Shown: piece after piece, positions 46,713 to 57,960 of the stretch | How the letters are laid out: each line of letters starts with the position of its first letter | Numbering within the stretch: position 1 is the first letter of the stretch | DNA from: Zygnema cylindricum | Lineage: Eukaryota > Streptophyta > Zygnematophyceae > Zygnematales > Zygnemataceae | NCBI GenBank assembly: GCA_037447655.1 | Contig: JBBHKE010002430.1 | Coordinates: forward strand, 31,255 to 95,254 | Direction of reading: 5' to 3' | Length of the DNA: 64,000 nt | Notes under the pieces: model-generated | What the model was told of the DNA's origin: nothing | Seen by the model: only the letters and a program-made list of their open reading frames with translations | The model's database searches: none | Made by a program: the position numbers and the translations under genes

Positions 46713-48016
46713 CATGTGGGACAAGCCATGCTCCTTCGGACAGGCTGAAATCAAATCCACAGAAAACCACCAAAAAATCTTTGTTGAAGATTGTCCCGTG
46801 ACGACTCCGTCACCATCCATTGACATTCGAGATTTGCCGCGCCTACGTTTTTTTTGAATTTTCAAAGGAATAAATACGACCGACAAAACAACGACAAAAA
46901 AGACAAAACACGAATGTACAAAGTGTACATTCACGTAATTTAATTTGCGGCTGGTTGTACAGATACGAGTTTCAGATTTTCTGCTTTTGGAATCTTTGAC
47001 CGTGCTCGTAGTCTGAAGTCTGAACATGAACCTACTCGGATCCAATAGAAATAAAAAATCCTTGCTGACACCACCCGATGGAGAAGTGAACAAAATATTA
47101 CTGCCACTAAACGTTTTCGTACAATTACGTTTTCGTACCCGATGGAGATGAGGCCTTAGTAATTATTGTAGTACATGCGTGCGACAAGAACGATCCGTGC
47201 GTACTAGCACACCATGAATAATGTATACATGCCAGCTTTAGATGAGTAAGGGTGACATCCCATGTAACATTAAGCTAGTCTTGTTACTTTGTTTTTTAAT
47301 GAAGATTTTACGTACAGCTTCTCAATGTGTTCCCATGTTCGATAATGAAATCGTTACTTTAAATAGTGACGGATGTAGACGTGTATAAAACTTGTCACGG
47401 CTGTAGACGTTAACGAAATTTTATGATACTGAGAAGCGTCTACATTATATAATGTAGATCCGCGTGTACATAACTACAGTTATGACGGATGAAGACGTCT
47501 ACAAAATTAAAAATACTGCCAAGTGTCTACAATATATAATGTACATATGTAGTCCGTGTGCCATATTAATAATCCGTACAATACAGGTACAACATATTCC
47601 GACGGACAAAAGGCGTCAAAATTTGCAAAAAAAAAATATTGTGCGGTGGTAAGTTTAGTTTGTCCGCAGCCATGCCGCCGTAGCTGTAGAGAATCATTTG
47701 TCGTCATTATAACGCTCATCATAAAAAGTAATTTGTATTTAAAATACGGGTCATGATGACGCGAGAGGCCCAAAATAAATTTGACTTTTCGTCAAACTGG
47801 CTGCAAAGACGAATAGAAAATAAAATACGAAAAAAAATCCTTCCACTGCAATCGCCCCGCGCACTAAAGACAACAAACAGGTTGTTTACCCACCGCGTCC
47901 CAGCACCTCTCCCTCTCTCTCTCTCTCTCATCTCCATCCCTCTCCTTCTCCCTCCCAAAAACGCGTGACGCGTCACGCAGAATCCCACAAATTCCAAGCA
48001 CCTTCTCGCTGACGTC
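46713..48016. other. intergenic and promoter side of the LysM-like gene
   Basis: No gene is supported to about 47750. 47390-47550 holds diverged repeats around ATATAATGTAGA and GTCTACA. At 47246-47268 TAAGGGTGACATCCCATG looks like a decayed end of the Harbinger-like family. 47905-47955 is a CT repeat just upstream of the ATG at 48017, a common feature of plant leaders. I see no clear TATA box. Confidence 0.45.
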
Positions 48017-48263
48017 ATGCCTCGCCGTACAATTCTCCTGTCGCTGCTCCTATTCGCTCTCCTCCTTGTTTGTACGGAATGTAGCCTCACGCCCAGTTGC
48101 AAAGGAAAATCAATTTCGTTAAAACCAACCACCACTTGTGCCACTCTAAAAAAGTGTTTCAATAAAAATTCATTTTCCGAACTAAACGGGTACTATTGTA
48201 CGGGAAAATCCCTCCAAATGATGCGCAAGAAACCTAACCCTAGGATATGTGTTCCTAAAACTA
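48017..48263 (+). CDS. secreted cysteine-rich LysM-like protein, first exon
   Basis: The ATG at 48017 begins a signal peptide: MPRR, then a hydrophobic stretch to about residue 18, with probable cleavage near residues 22-24. The mature part has Cys at 28, 41, 47, 61 and 78, with TTCATLKKCFNKNSF, ELNGYYC and RICVP. Its spacing resembles an extracellular LysM domain, which binds chitin or related N-acetylglucosamine glycans: GDTC...F..LN...C and a final VCV. The exon ends at a strong donor, CTA|GTAAGTCC, at 48264. Beyond it the frame enters a GGA-rich run that is clearly intron. The downstream exon was not found, so the complete protein and any membrane anchor or kinase are unknown. A simple secreted Cys-rich peptide unrelated to LysM is the alternative. 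Confidence 0.6.
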
Positions 48264-49330
48264 GTAAGTCCGGACGTTTCAGAAGGGGGGAGGGGAAGGA
48301 GGAGGGAAGGGAAGGAGGAAGGGGAGGGGAAGGAGGAAAGGGAGGGATGATAAGGGTGGGGAGGAAGGAGGAGGGGGAGGGCGGAAGGAGGGAGGTGTCG
48401 AATCGGTGCATCCGGATGGTTGGTGCATGGTGGTGCGGTGATGGTCGTTGCGATCGTCGTCCGTCGTGCTTGGGCGTCAGCTCAATCAATCGGTTTGTGG
48501 GCGGCAAAATCAGAAAAGGCATCACGTCTCGGCAATCGTTCGATCATCGTCAATCGTTCACAAAATTTCGATTCGTTAATGAAAATCCGGATAATCGTCT
48601 TTCGGATCGACTCCGTATATCAAAGTAAATGCGTAAGTGGGATATAGGGGAATGAAACTACTGAGAGGAAGATTAGGGGAAAGGAATATGCAGGGGATGT
48701 ATAGTTAAGAAGGAGAGGCATTGGTTGAGATTTTGCTGGTTATGGGAGAGGGAGAGAGAGAGAGGGGCAGAAGGAGAGGGAGAGAGGAAAGAACATCGGT
48801 GGAGCTCAAATAAATGGGTATAAGAAACAAAGGTTGAGCGGTGGACATTTTTTTCGTTTTTGGCTTTCTTCTAAATGGGGGTAAATATTGGTTAATTCTT
48901 TGTAAAAGCGGAACTTGCAACTTTTTCTGGTGATAAAGCTGATTGTTTTGAGGATTTTTTTGGGTCCAATGGGCACGCTTAGGAAATTTGACAATTTCAT
49001 GTATCTGTGATTTCTGTCTTACATTTGGAGATTTGCGAATGATATGGTTTTTATCAGGTGGTCGAGTTTTAGTGTTTTGACTGTTTTTAAATATTGGATT
49101 TTTTTGTTTGTACTTGGAGAGTTCAAAACATTTTAGAATTGTTTTCGTTTGTATTTTGTTTGGAGAGTTTTTTATGAATTTTTCATCTTAGACATGGCTA
49201 AGTTTCCGCAACGATTGGTGTGTTCCACAAGTTTTGAAATTTTCAGTCGGAAACACTTTTTTGAAGAGAATTTTTGAAAGCTATGGTGTTGAGAAATGAG
49301 AAAATTATTTTTTGTACTTCTTGCACGCCC
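48264..49330. other. probable intron and 3' region of the LysM-like gene
   Basis: GGA-rich to about 48400, then ordinary sequence, a GAGAGG tract at 48740-48790, and AT-rich sequence. I could not find a second exon with a Cys pattern or a clear acceptor-frame match on the plus strand. Confidence 0.4.
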
Positions 49331-49368
49331 AATATTATCAAAATAAATTAGTACCTAGTTCCAATAAC

Positions 49369-51640
49369 TTAATAATGCACAAGATAAATTAAAAAGCACG
49401 ACGGTAAACCATCTGAGTCCGAGGGTACACAAGGGGCGGCAAGGCAAAAGCTGAAAAAACTACAAGTAGGGCGATAAAAAACAAACAAAGAAAGCAACGT
49501 GAACACATAAAAATGGAAAGTAAAATAAAAGCACCCAAACCCAAAATGAGAAGCACAGCAACAAACAAAAACAAAACTACAAGCCCAACCCCAACTTAAT
49601 AAAATATCTACAAAAGCAACCCCGTAAGTCCCCCAACCACGTTGAGAGAGTTCCGGAACACGTCGACGATCCATACATGCCATAGCCAAACGAAGGAGAA
49701 TAGAAGCCTCCACTCGCTGTAAAGCCACAGATAAACGTTGACGATAAAAAGAAGTAAGGATCGAAGGAGGAGGGCTCCCAAGTCTTCGTCGCTTGAAAGC
49801 ACATCTAGCACAGGTACAGAGAAACTCGTCGAACGCAACACCCAAACAACTAAAGATCTCGACCGCCATCGGAATAAAGTCACCCATAGGGTCCCGGTGG
49901 GCATAATCACGCTTCTTCCCTTTAGCGGCAATAGAAGCTGCCACCGTAACATGTCGAGCCGCCTGACCAAAACCTGTAGCCGAAGAAGGGTTCGCCAAAA
50001 CAATATCACCGAAGATGCGACGGGCACCATCGAGCAAAACAACATCGATCCGGCGCGAGGGAATGATATGAGAAACCTCTCAACGCACAAAAAATCCCCT
50101 TTCCAAAGCGATAGACGGAACAACGTCACGAATAGTGTCGTGCGCCAAGATCAATTCTCCCCCATGGGAGCAACGAAGCAAATAGACACCATCGAGCCCC
50201 AAGACACGACCACAAGCACAAACAAGAGAGCCAAGTAAAGGAGGATGGGGGAGGCCAAGGCAAAACCAAAGGGCGGTAGTGAACTGAGCAGGTGAGAATC
50301 GGAGAGTGGACAAAATAGGTGTTGCAAATAGCCAAGACCTAGAACCTGGGCCACCACAAGAGAGAATACAAGCACGCGAAGAATCACAGGGAAGCTCGGA
50401 TTTAATGGCGGCGACAACCCAATCAAAAATTGATTCTTGGACACGCTCAACGGATTTCGTAACAAGGGTGGAAAAAAGTGGCACATCCACTAGGGCATGA
50501 GGAGGAAGAGAAAATGACGCGTCCAATAAAAACTGGTGGAAGGCGTACACACCGTCTAAAACTCGGTGGACCACAGTGGCGAGAACGAGGGAGTCCCCAG
50601 CCAAGAAGCGAGAAACAAGAGTGGAGGCAATAAGGCACCAACTTGCCAAATATACAGCGGGAGCAACCCGAGCAGTTGATAATAAACCTAACCCCCCCGT
50701 AGAGATAGGGAGGGATGCCTTAATGCGGGCCGAAGGCCCAGACTCTCGATCGAATGCCCCACGACCTAGTAGAGTGTGGAGAACATCCATCAGGCGATCA
50801 ACAAAGGCGGAGAGAGAGGAGACAAACGTCGGGGTGGGAGGGGAAATACGAGTATGGTTAGAAGGGCGGTGGGGGAAACACCTGGTTAACATAGCAAAAG
50901 CCACTTGGGGATCGGGAAGGTGAGGAGGGTCATCCACGTTGGCCATATCCGTCTGTAGCGCATCATCAAGACATTCGGTCACGATAGTATCCGTACCAAG
51001 GGGACAACCCAACACACAAATGCCATCTGAGGGAGAAGGAGTTTGAAAACAAGCAGGGGGAGTAAAGGAAAGTGAAATATCTGTCTAGGACCAAATAACA
51101 CATTTAGAAGGCTGTACTGAAAGGTTTGGTTAGGCTAAACGTTCCTTGAAAAAATTATATGCCGACACAACTTGTTCCATAAGTCCAATAATGTGCGTAT
51201 CATGTGCCACCGAAGGGAAAAAACAAGAAGGAAAAGCGGATGCGAAAGCACGGAGGGCTTGGTAATGGGGGAGGGCGAACAAAGGTCCACCCAAAGGGTT
51301 GCCTTGGCGAGTGCCGGTCGCAGAGGAGAGAGGAATGAGAAAACCTTCGACTGAGAAAGAAAGGCTGTTGGTCAAAAAATAATAAGCCATCACAAAGGGG
51401 AATAATTGGACAATCAGAGATGGAACCGCCATAAGCTCTGAAAAAATGACTTTCCGATTCACTGTATTGAAGGCATTTGAAAGGTCGACCTAAAAGAACA
51501 ACCAATCCGGAAGTACATCAAACAAAGCTCGAATCCCGTGGACCACGACCTCACAACCTCCTTTCGTGGCTACTCCAACTGTGAAACTTCGAACATCTAA
51601 TCATTGATCTTGCGACCCTCAAACATCAATTTTATTACAC
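49369..51640 (-). pseudogene. decayed non-LTR retrotransposon reverse transcriptase, 5' truncated
   Basis: Reverse transcriptase motifs appear in order on the minus strand. Motif A VDLSNAFNTVNRKV is near 51460-51500. Motif B TGTRQGNPLGGPLFAL is in 51130-51462. Motif C is near 51190, where VADDT has become VAHDT. A long C-terminal region (50080-51015, GTDTIVTECLDDAL) follows, then GARRIFGDIVLANPSSATGF with YAHRDPMGDFIPMAVEIF (49369-50037). That last pattern I recognise from plant elements of this group, where it follows the reverse transcriptase and may be nuclease-like. Frameshifts lie near 51480, 51120 and 50050. The N-terminal endonuclease is absent to the right of about 51640. Confidence 0.75.
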
Positions 51641-51889
51641 AGTCGAATTGAATAGATGCGTCAATATAAGAAAAATCAAATAAACAAAAGTCCAAATCAA
51701 AAAAGGTTTTAACAAATGACACGTTACACCGGTCGGATTGTCAATGGGACGGAACCGATTTGGAGGTAAGGTTCTCAATTTCCAACCGTTGGTCTCCAAT
51801 CTTAAACCAGACACGTGTGAACAAAGAAAATATGTATTAAGTGGCTAAACAATCATTAACACAATAAGCGATTCATGCTGTTGTGAATT

Positions 51890-52139
51890 TTGTCGAGCGT
51901 GCCTGGGAAACATAAGAGAAGGGCCCACCCCCAAAAATAGAGTGCATTGAGGTTCTGGAAACCGGTAGGTTTAGGGGGGGGATGTCCGAGAAGGTGTGCA
52001 TAGAAGACTTGCAATCCACCCCAAATGCAGATGCGGTTCCGCATGCGTGACCATGCCCTTCTCTGTCCCTCCCTTCCTCGGGGATATGCATTGGTAATAG
52101 TGAGGCAGCGAGTGAAAAGAGGAAAAAGTACCTCGTACA
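51890..52139 (-). repeat. partial gypsy LTR end, second copy
   Basis: About 245 bp here are some 88-90 per cent identical by eye to 53331-53571 in the same orientation (GGGAAACATA...CCCAAAAATAGAG...AGGAAAAAGTACC). It directly abuts the start of the full left LTR at 52141, as if the end of another LTR copy lies upstream. Confidence 0.75.
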
Positions 52140-52140
52140 G

Positions 52141-53571
52141 TGTTTATTCGCCTGGAGCCCGCTAAATGGTGCAGTCCTGAATACTATCCAAAAGATGGCA
52201 AGGGAATGTTAGCCGTCCAATCCAGCCCACAAAACTACGGACAAAAACCAAGGACTATCACAACAGTAAGCAAATAACTCCCACGCAAAAATATAGAAAC
52301 AATAAATATCGGCTCTTTCAGATTAAACAATATCACCTTGCCCCAAAAAATAGAAATAAAGATAGAAATCAATGAAAATGGTGAAGCAAGCTCACATACC
52401 CCGGGGTGCAACGAAGACAAAACTTAGAAGAATAAACCCTCTCCAAATTGCCCTGAAGGCTGATATGATTCTCCCTCAACCCTCGGTTCTGCTGTACGGA
52501 TCCGACCTGACTCTTCTAAGTTTCAAATAGTGGAAGTCCAAACCGCCCAAAGAGAGGATAGTGCCAACCACCCACCCGAGCTACGGTTTCCACAAAAGAC
52601 AATCTAAAACAAAGATGGCAATAGAGTTCCCAACACAATGCAACAGTTCTCCAACAGAAAGATTGATTGTATTTCTCTGAGGGTTTTCTCAGGAGACAGT
52701 ACTGAAAAGCAACTTGTCTCCTTCGGCCAAAAGTGCCTTATACCAGCAAAGTTTGTCCTACTGAAAGTGCCAAAGTCAAAGCAATACCAAAAGCCAATCA
52801 GCGGCCAAAATTGTTATCGTACGGATATAAGACCAAACAGGCTGTACTACAGTTAGGGCAAAAAGTTAAGCGACTAGCTCCGACTGGATTTGAAGCCAAA
52901 ATGTCCTCCTATGATACAGTGATGAGCCACAAAGTTCTGAATTGACGTGAAACGCCTAACTTTGACCCAAAGTAATAAATGTTGTGCCTGTCTGGTGGAG
53001 CTGAACTAACATCGTACTGACAGCCAATAGCAAAATCTACAGGTCTATCCCCAAAGTTACATGGCGTTCCATAATGTACCCCCTACAAGGACCGGTGGAA
53101 ACTGGAAGCATGTAACAGAATGGAAATCTTTGAAGCGAAATAACTCTGTTATCTAACCTCCGTTAGTCGCGAAATAAAGTGCGTTCCGTTTTGTTTGGTA
53201 AGTAGAAGGAATTTGTCCGGCGAGGTGCATCTTCTCCTCCGTACTTTGAGGACCGTACTGGTTCAAAAAGGGTTTGGAAATCCTTGGTGATATAAAGGTG
53301 TGCCGAAAATGCACACGAGCCTGACAGCTGTTGAGCATGCTGGGAAACATAGGAGAAGGTCCCACCGCCAAAAATAGAGTGCATTGGGGTTCACGAAACT
53401 GGTAGGTTTACGGGGGGGATGTCCGAGAAGGTGTGCATAAAAGACCTGCAATCCACCCCAAATGCTGATGCGGTTCCTGATGCGTGACCATGCCCTTCTC
53501 TCTCTCTCCCTTCCTCGTAGATATGCATGGGTAATAGTGAGGGAGCGAGTAAAAAGAGGAAAAAGTACCCC
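52141..53571 (-). mobile_element. gypsy 3' LTR (left), about 1.43 kb
   Basis: 52141-52985 is a direct repeat of 63162-64000, starting TGTTTATTCGCC and TGCTTATTCGCC-like respectively, with long exact runs (for example around AATATCACCTTGCCCC). The right boundary near 53571 is set by the end of the 51890-type repeat. It is followed by a strong polypurine tract on the minus strand (AAGAGGGGGGGGG..., 53572-53605), as expected just before a 3' LTR. Exact boundaries are inferred. Confidence 0.75.
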
Positions 53572-53630
53572 TTACCCTCCCAAATTCCCCCCCCCCTCTT
53601 AGTCCGGCGTGACGAAGAGGTTAAGACAAA

Positions 53631-54095
53631 TTAGCCGCCAAATTCGCAGTCCCCACAAAACCACAGATTTGCGGTTTGAGAGCAGGACTCCCAAGTTGGC
53701 GGCAGGCAAAAGTCATGCCACACTTGATGACAATGATCACACACCGACACGAAGCCGGGCATAAAAGACACATTGCAGGCAGAGGAACACGGGGATGGAT
53801 CTAGAAAGTAAGTGAGGTGGAAATTGGGTTTGTCCTCTAGCCCTCGTAAATGGTAAGGAGCCACATTGATCTGGTTATCCTTAATTTTGCGGCCATCCTT
53901 TCTTTCCAAGGTCAAAACCCCTTTGCTAAAGACCTCCACTACTTTCAGAATCACCCGTCCGGCCGAAATGTCCAAAGTGTCTTTCTTTTGTTGCATGCGA
54001 TACACGAAATTCCCCGGACATGAATCGTTGTTGTCGAGGGACATAATTGCCGCTCCTGCGTTGGGAATACCAAAGCTAATCCTTGTGCTGAGCAA
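53631..54095 (-). pseudogene. gypsy integrase C-terminus with PHD finger
   Basis: Residues about 28-82 form a post-integrase module (GNFVYRMQQKKDTLDISAGRVIL, VLTLERKDGRKIKDNQINVAPYHL). Residues 103-150 are a complete C4HC3 PHD finger: C103, C107, C119, C122, H127, C130, C147 and C150, with a WH pair before the fifth ligand and WFCGDC at the end. PHD fingers read histone H3 tails. In this position it probably guides integration, as a chromodomain does in chromoviruses. The stop follows closely, then the polypurine tract. The frame is open for 154 codons. Confidence 0.82.
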
Positions 54096-54123
54096 CTTGT
54101 AAATTGCCCATAGCTAGAGGCAT

Positions 54124-54923
54124 TTATCGTTGAAATACCTTGGCCCTGTCGGCAATCAGCTTCTCCACAGTCCCCAGGTTGTCTATCTCCGGAAGTACAA
54201 CCGCCTGAGCCGATGCAACTCGAAGAAAGATGGGATGTCCGCCGAAGAGAATGAAGTAAGGGCTATAGGAATGGAGGGAGACATGCCTAGTGAATCTGTA
54301 TCCCATGGCAATCGAAGGCACGCGTCTGTCCCATTCCCCTAAATCCTTTTCCATTGCATATTGCCGTAGTGACCGCTTCACTTTCTGAACACACCTTTCG
54401 GCCAAACCATCGGCTTGAAGGTGGTCTTAGCTGGTCAACCAGTGGTGAATGAGGCACTTCTCCAGAAGGTTAAAAAATTCTCCGGCAAACTCGGATCCCT
54501 GATCAGTTAAAACTTCGGTCGGTGCTCCAAATTGGGACAGCAAGAATGTGTCCGCGATTGCTTTGGATTCCTTTCGGGGGAGAACCACCAGTTCGATCTA
54601 TTTGGAGAAGTATTCAACCATTACCAATACAAAACAGTTTCTTTCTGGCTGGTGGGAAGTGGTCCTAGTAGATCTAATGACCATCTGTTAAACATCCCTT
54701 GGATGGGGAGGGAGTGAAGTTGAGTTCCACCCTTTTTGTCAAAAGTAGCTTTCACCCGTTCACGGGAAGGACACGTCTGCACCACACGATTGACCTGGGC
54801 CTGCAACCCATGACACCAATATGATCGTGTGACCAGTGAGGTGGTCCGTTTCTGTTCGAAGTGCCCGCATTGCTGGTGAAGATGAACACTAAGGGTTTCC
54901 CGATCTGCCGGAGGAGGTACCAC
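54124..54923 (-). pseudogene. gypsy integrase zinc domain and core, broken
   Basis: 54621-54923 holds the HHCC zinc region (HLHQQCGHFEQKRTTSLV, SYWCHGLQ, and CPSR where CxxC is expected) and the first Asp block (WSLDLLGPLP). 54124-54405 is the end of the core (AERCVQKVKRSLRQYAMEKD, WDRRVPSIAMGYRFTRH, SPYFILFGGHPIF). The middle, with the second Asp and the Glu, lies in 54406-54620 and contains at least one stop or frameshift. Confidence 0.8.
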
Positions 54924-54962
54924 TTTCCTCGTACCATCGGCCCATTTTTTGAGAAGAATGCC

Positions 54963-55640
54963 TTAGTCCCATTCATACGCCCACATACAGGTATAAACCT
55001 GGGACAAGTGAATTCCGGCCAAGTGGGGAAGAGGGGAACCTTTCTGGATATACCCAAGGGAATCGGGGTTATTCCAAATATCCTTGGGGCCGGCTCCAAT
55101 GGGAGCGTGCCCCTCCACGTCTGCAGCAAAGGTTGACAGTTTCCCTTGAGCTCGAGGCAGCCAAATAAAGGCAGAGGAAGCCCTGATAAATCCCAATCTA
55201 AGCTCGGGGTCTTCATCGTGCCACGCCCTTGTAGAGTCTCTGGTGGAAGGGTCCGGATTTCTGCTAAGTCCGTCGGCATTCCCATGGATGTCCCCTGCTC
55301 GGTGGATAATGCTGGAGTCGTATTCCTGCAAGTTGAGAACCCAACTGGCGAGCTTGCCGGTCAACTTAGTGTTCTCCATTATCCATTTGAGGGGCTGATG
55401 ATCCGTAATAAGGGTAAAGTGTACTCCATAGAGGAAAGGCCTGAAATGTTGGATGGCCCACACCGCTGCAAGTAATTCTCTGTGGTAATTGCTGTAATCC
55501 CCCTCGGCTCTGTTATAACTCTAGCTTGCGTAGGCCACCACGTACTTAGCCCTTGCATCGTGCAATTGAGCCAACATTGCTCCTAATCTGAACCTGCTCC
55601 AATCAGTATAAAGGAGGAAAAGCCGCTGGTGATCGGGCAT
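54963..55640 (-). pseudogene. gypsy RNase H
   Basis: YTDWSRFRLGAMLAQL (first Asp) near 55590-55640 is followed, across an in-frame stop, by VWAIQHFRPFLYGVHFTLITDHQPLKWIM and LASWVLNLQEYDSSIIHRAG, ADGLSRNPD. The order and spacing are those of the Ty3/gypsy RT-RNase H. A tail of ordinary linker sequence leads to the integrase. Confidence 0.85.
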
Positions 55641-55799
55641 CCGAAGCAAAGGATGTTGCTTAAGGGAATCTTTCAAGAATTGAAAAGCAGTCTGTTGTTT
55701 TTCCGCCCACTGCCACTCTGGTCCTTTTGCAATAATTGATTGAATGGCTGGGCGTGGCTACTGAATTCGGGAATAAACCTCTGGTAATAGTTGGCCAGT

Positions 55800-56590
55800 C
55801 CCTAGAAAGTGCAAAAAACAGAAATTTTCTGCGGGGGTGGAAGGGCGTCATGGGCTGCCACCTTAACCGTGTGGGGACCTAGTGTCCTACGAGTCACCGC
55901 ATGACCCAGAAAAATGATTTTCTGTACCCCAAAAATGCCCTTCCTCGGGTGACACTTCAAGCCCCGTGCTTGGAGAGCCCGTAGAATGATCTGTATGTGC
56001 TCCTAGTGTTCCTCAAATGTCTTAGAGAAAATAATCACATCGTCGATATAACACCGTGCGCAATAGATTCCCCGGGAGAGCCTCGTCCATGGCCCGTTGG
56101 AATTTGGCATGTGCATTTTTGAGGCGAAATGGCACGTACAGCCATTCATATAACCTGGATCCGGCCCAAAGAGCAGTCGTTTCTCGATGCTTCGGCTCCA
56201 TTGCAATCTGGTGGAACCCATTCTTCATATCCAACGTAGAGTAAATGTTGGCCCTAGCAAGAGAGCCAAAGATCTCTTCCGAGGTGGGCATGGGATAACA
56301 GTTGGAGACAGTTGCCTTGTTGAGCATTCGATAGTCCCCACACATTTGGAAATCTACCGTTTTCCCGGATGAGTCTTTCTTTGGCGTGAGCACTGTTGGA
56401 GAGGCAAACCCATGTAACCCTGTACTTTCCTGCACCAGCCCCGCGTCCACCAAAGTCCACACCTTTGCGGTGATGAACTCCTTCTCCTTGAAGTTGAGAG
56501 GGTATTGTTTCTGCCAAACAATCGTCGTCTCGTCGGTAAGGTCAATGCAAAAAGGGCTCCCCTTATAGATCCCTACATCTGTGTCAGACT
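55800..56590 (-). pseudogene. gypsy reverse transcriptase, frameshifted
   Basis: 56022-56462 carries GLVQESTGLHGFASPTVLTPKKD, CGDYRMLNKATVSNCYPMP, YSTLDMKNGFHQI, and FRLKNAHAKFQRAMDEAL. The active-site motif CYIDDVIIFSKTFEEH is found in the next frame (56003-56221), so a frameshift lies near 56050. 55800-55990 has HPRKGIFG-like and HAVTRRT-like pieces of the thumb region. Confidence 0.87.
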
Positions 56591-57154
56591 AGGAGAACTC
56601 TTGCACGTTCTCCTCTAACAGCTTGAAGAGCCGGGCCTTTTGATGTGGGTCTAGCTGTTCCCCTAAAGTCCTGTCCATCTTCCTGGGTTCCAATGCCACC
56701 AAGGCTTCCAGTGGCCGACCCCAAAGGGAGATGTAGAATTCCAATTCTACCTGTGGATCTGTCCTTTGCTCAGTTGCTAAAATTCTACCGCAGACAACTT
56801 CCCAGAAGCAGCTTTGTTATGAGCCTCCGCTCCCCCCCCTTGTGAGGAAACTCCTTGGTTCAGTGTTTTCTCTAAATGTAATTTGCTGATTTTTTCCCTT
56901 CTTGCCTCTCTCCCCCCCTCAAGTAGAGTTGCTTAGAAGGCCAACAACTGTGGAGCTTGAAGGTATTTTTCCCGTGACTTTGAAGATTAGAGGCTGGAGA
57001 ATGCGAGAGAATGTTGTAGCACCCAAGAAATTGCATTCAAATCCATACTTTGCCCGATAAAAATGCACCTTTTTGAGGCCGAGACTCCTAATGTTGCTGT
57101 TGTTGCCGGTCGAAATCCCATTGCCTGTTCGCGTTCCTCAATACTTGGTGCCGT

Positions 57155-57960
57155 TCAAGTAGCGGTTGTACTGTCAAAGATCATTCCTGGTGCCACTTTC
57201 CGGTAAGCATGGTTGTTAGAGAAAGATACCACAATAAGTAGGGCCTTTCGTGGATTCCCGGGTTTATTGTAACTAAAATAGGGGAATCGGTTGGCTGTGG
57301 TCACACGGGTGGCCATTCGCCGTGGTCCAAGAATTTGTTGAACTAAAATGTTGGGATCCTGAACCTGTGTTTTCAACAGTTGTTGGAGCACGGGAAGTGG
57401 AGCGAAGTTGGTCCAATAAGCCTGATTTAGGTGGGCTCTTGATCCGACCTGAGCTGCATCAAACACTATGGGAGTCCCCAAAACCTTGGTCACTTGGTTC
57501 CAACTGTTAAATCCGTGTTTCCTTTTATCATATGTGGGGTGAAAATTTTCCAAGACGTACCCCACTGGTGTGTCTTGGCGTTCCTGTAACCCTGTTATCT
57601 GTCGAGTCATTTGAAAAAATGTTATGCTACGGACATCCTCGTGTCCCTTGCCTTGTCGTGCTAACGAATACCCCTGATAAGGCCATCCAGCGATCACCAG
57701 GTCTACCCTTCTAAGCTTCTCTAAATGTGAATCTGTGATGTTGTCTACATTCTGAGGAAGCGTACGGTGAGAGTTAGACATGGCGGACACCGAGAGTTGC
57801 AGTGGGTATAGTTGGTGCAGCTATTGCAGTCAGTACTGACTGACTGCACGGGCGTCTGGGTCAATCTCGACTACTGTTTACGTTTTTGCTTGGTATCCAG
57901 CTATCAAGACGGCTTCCTAGTCAAAACTAATGCCGAAAAATAGTGAGAGAATCCGGAGTC
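57155..57960 (-). pseudogene. DNMT3-like cytosine-5 DNA methyltransferase domain inside gypsy pol
   Basis: One minus-strand frame carries the C5-methyltransferase motifs in order. Motif I is LRILSLFFGI (57929-57958; SAM binding). EIDPDA (about 57851-57871) fits motif II. DLVIAGWPYQGYS is motif IV, where the catalytic Cys of the PC pair is Tyr (codon 57677-57679, TAT). YVLENF (near 57541) is motif VI. RAHLNQAYWTN is motif VIII. A TTANRFPYF region follows. Four stops (TAG, TAA, TGA, TAG) fall between motif I and about 57790; the rest is open for 211 codons. The LSLF.GI and EIDPDA style is closest to DNMT3/DRM. The domain lies between protease and reverse transcriptase, so it is part of the element. 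This copy cannot be active. Confidence 0.82.

Noticed and set aside
47719-48162. 147-codon minus-strand frame
   Set aside because: Antisense to the signal-peptide exon and its CT-rich leader.
49738-50238. 166-codon plus-strand frame
   Set aside because: Antisense shadow of the non-LTR reverse transcriptase C-terminal region.
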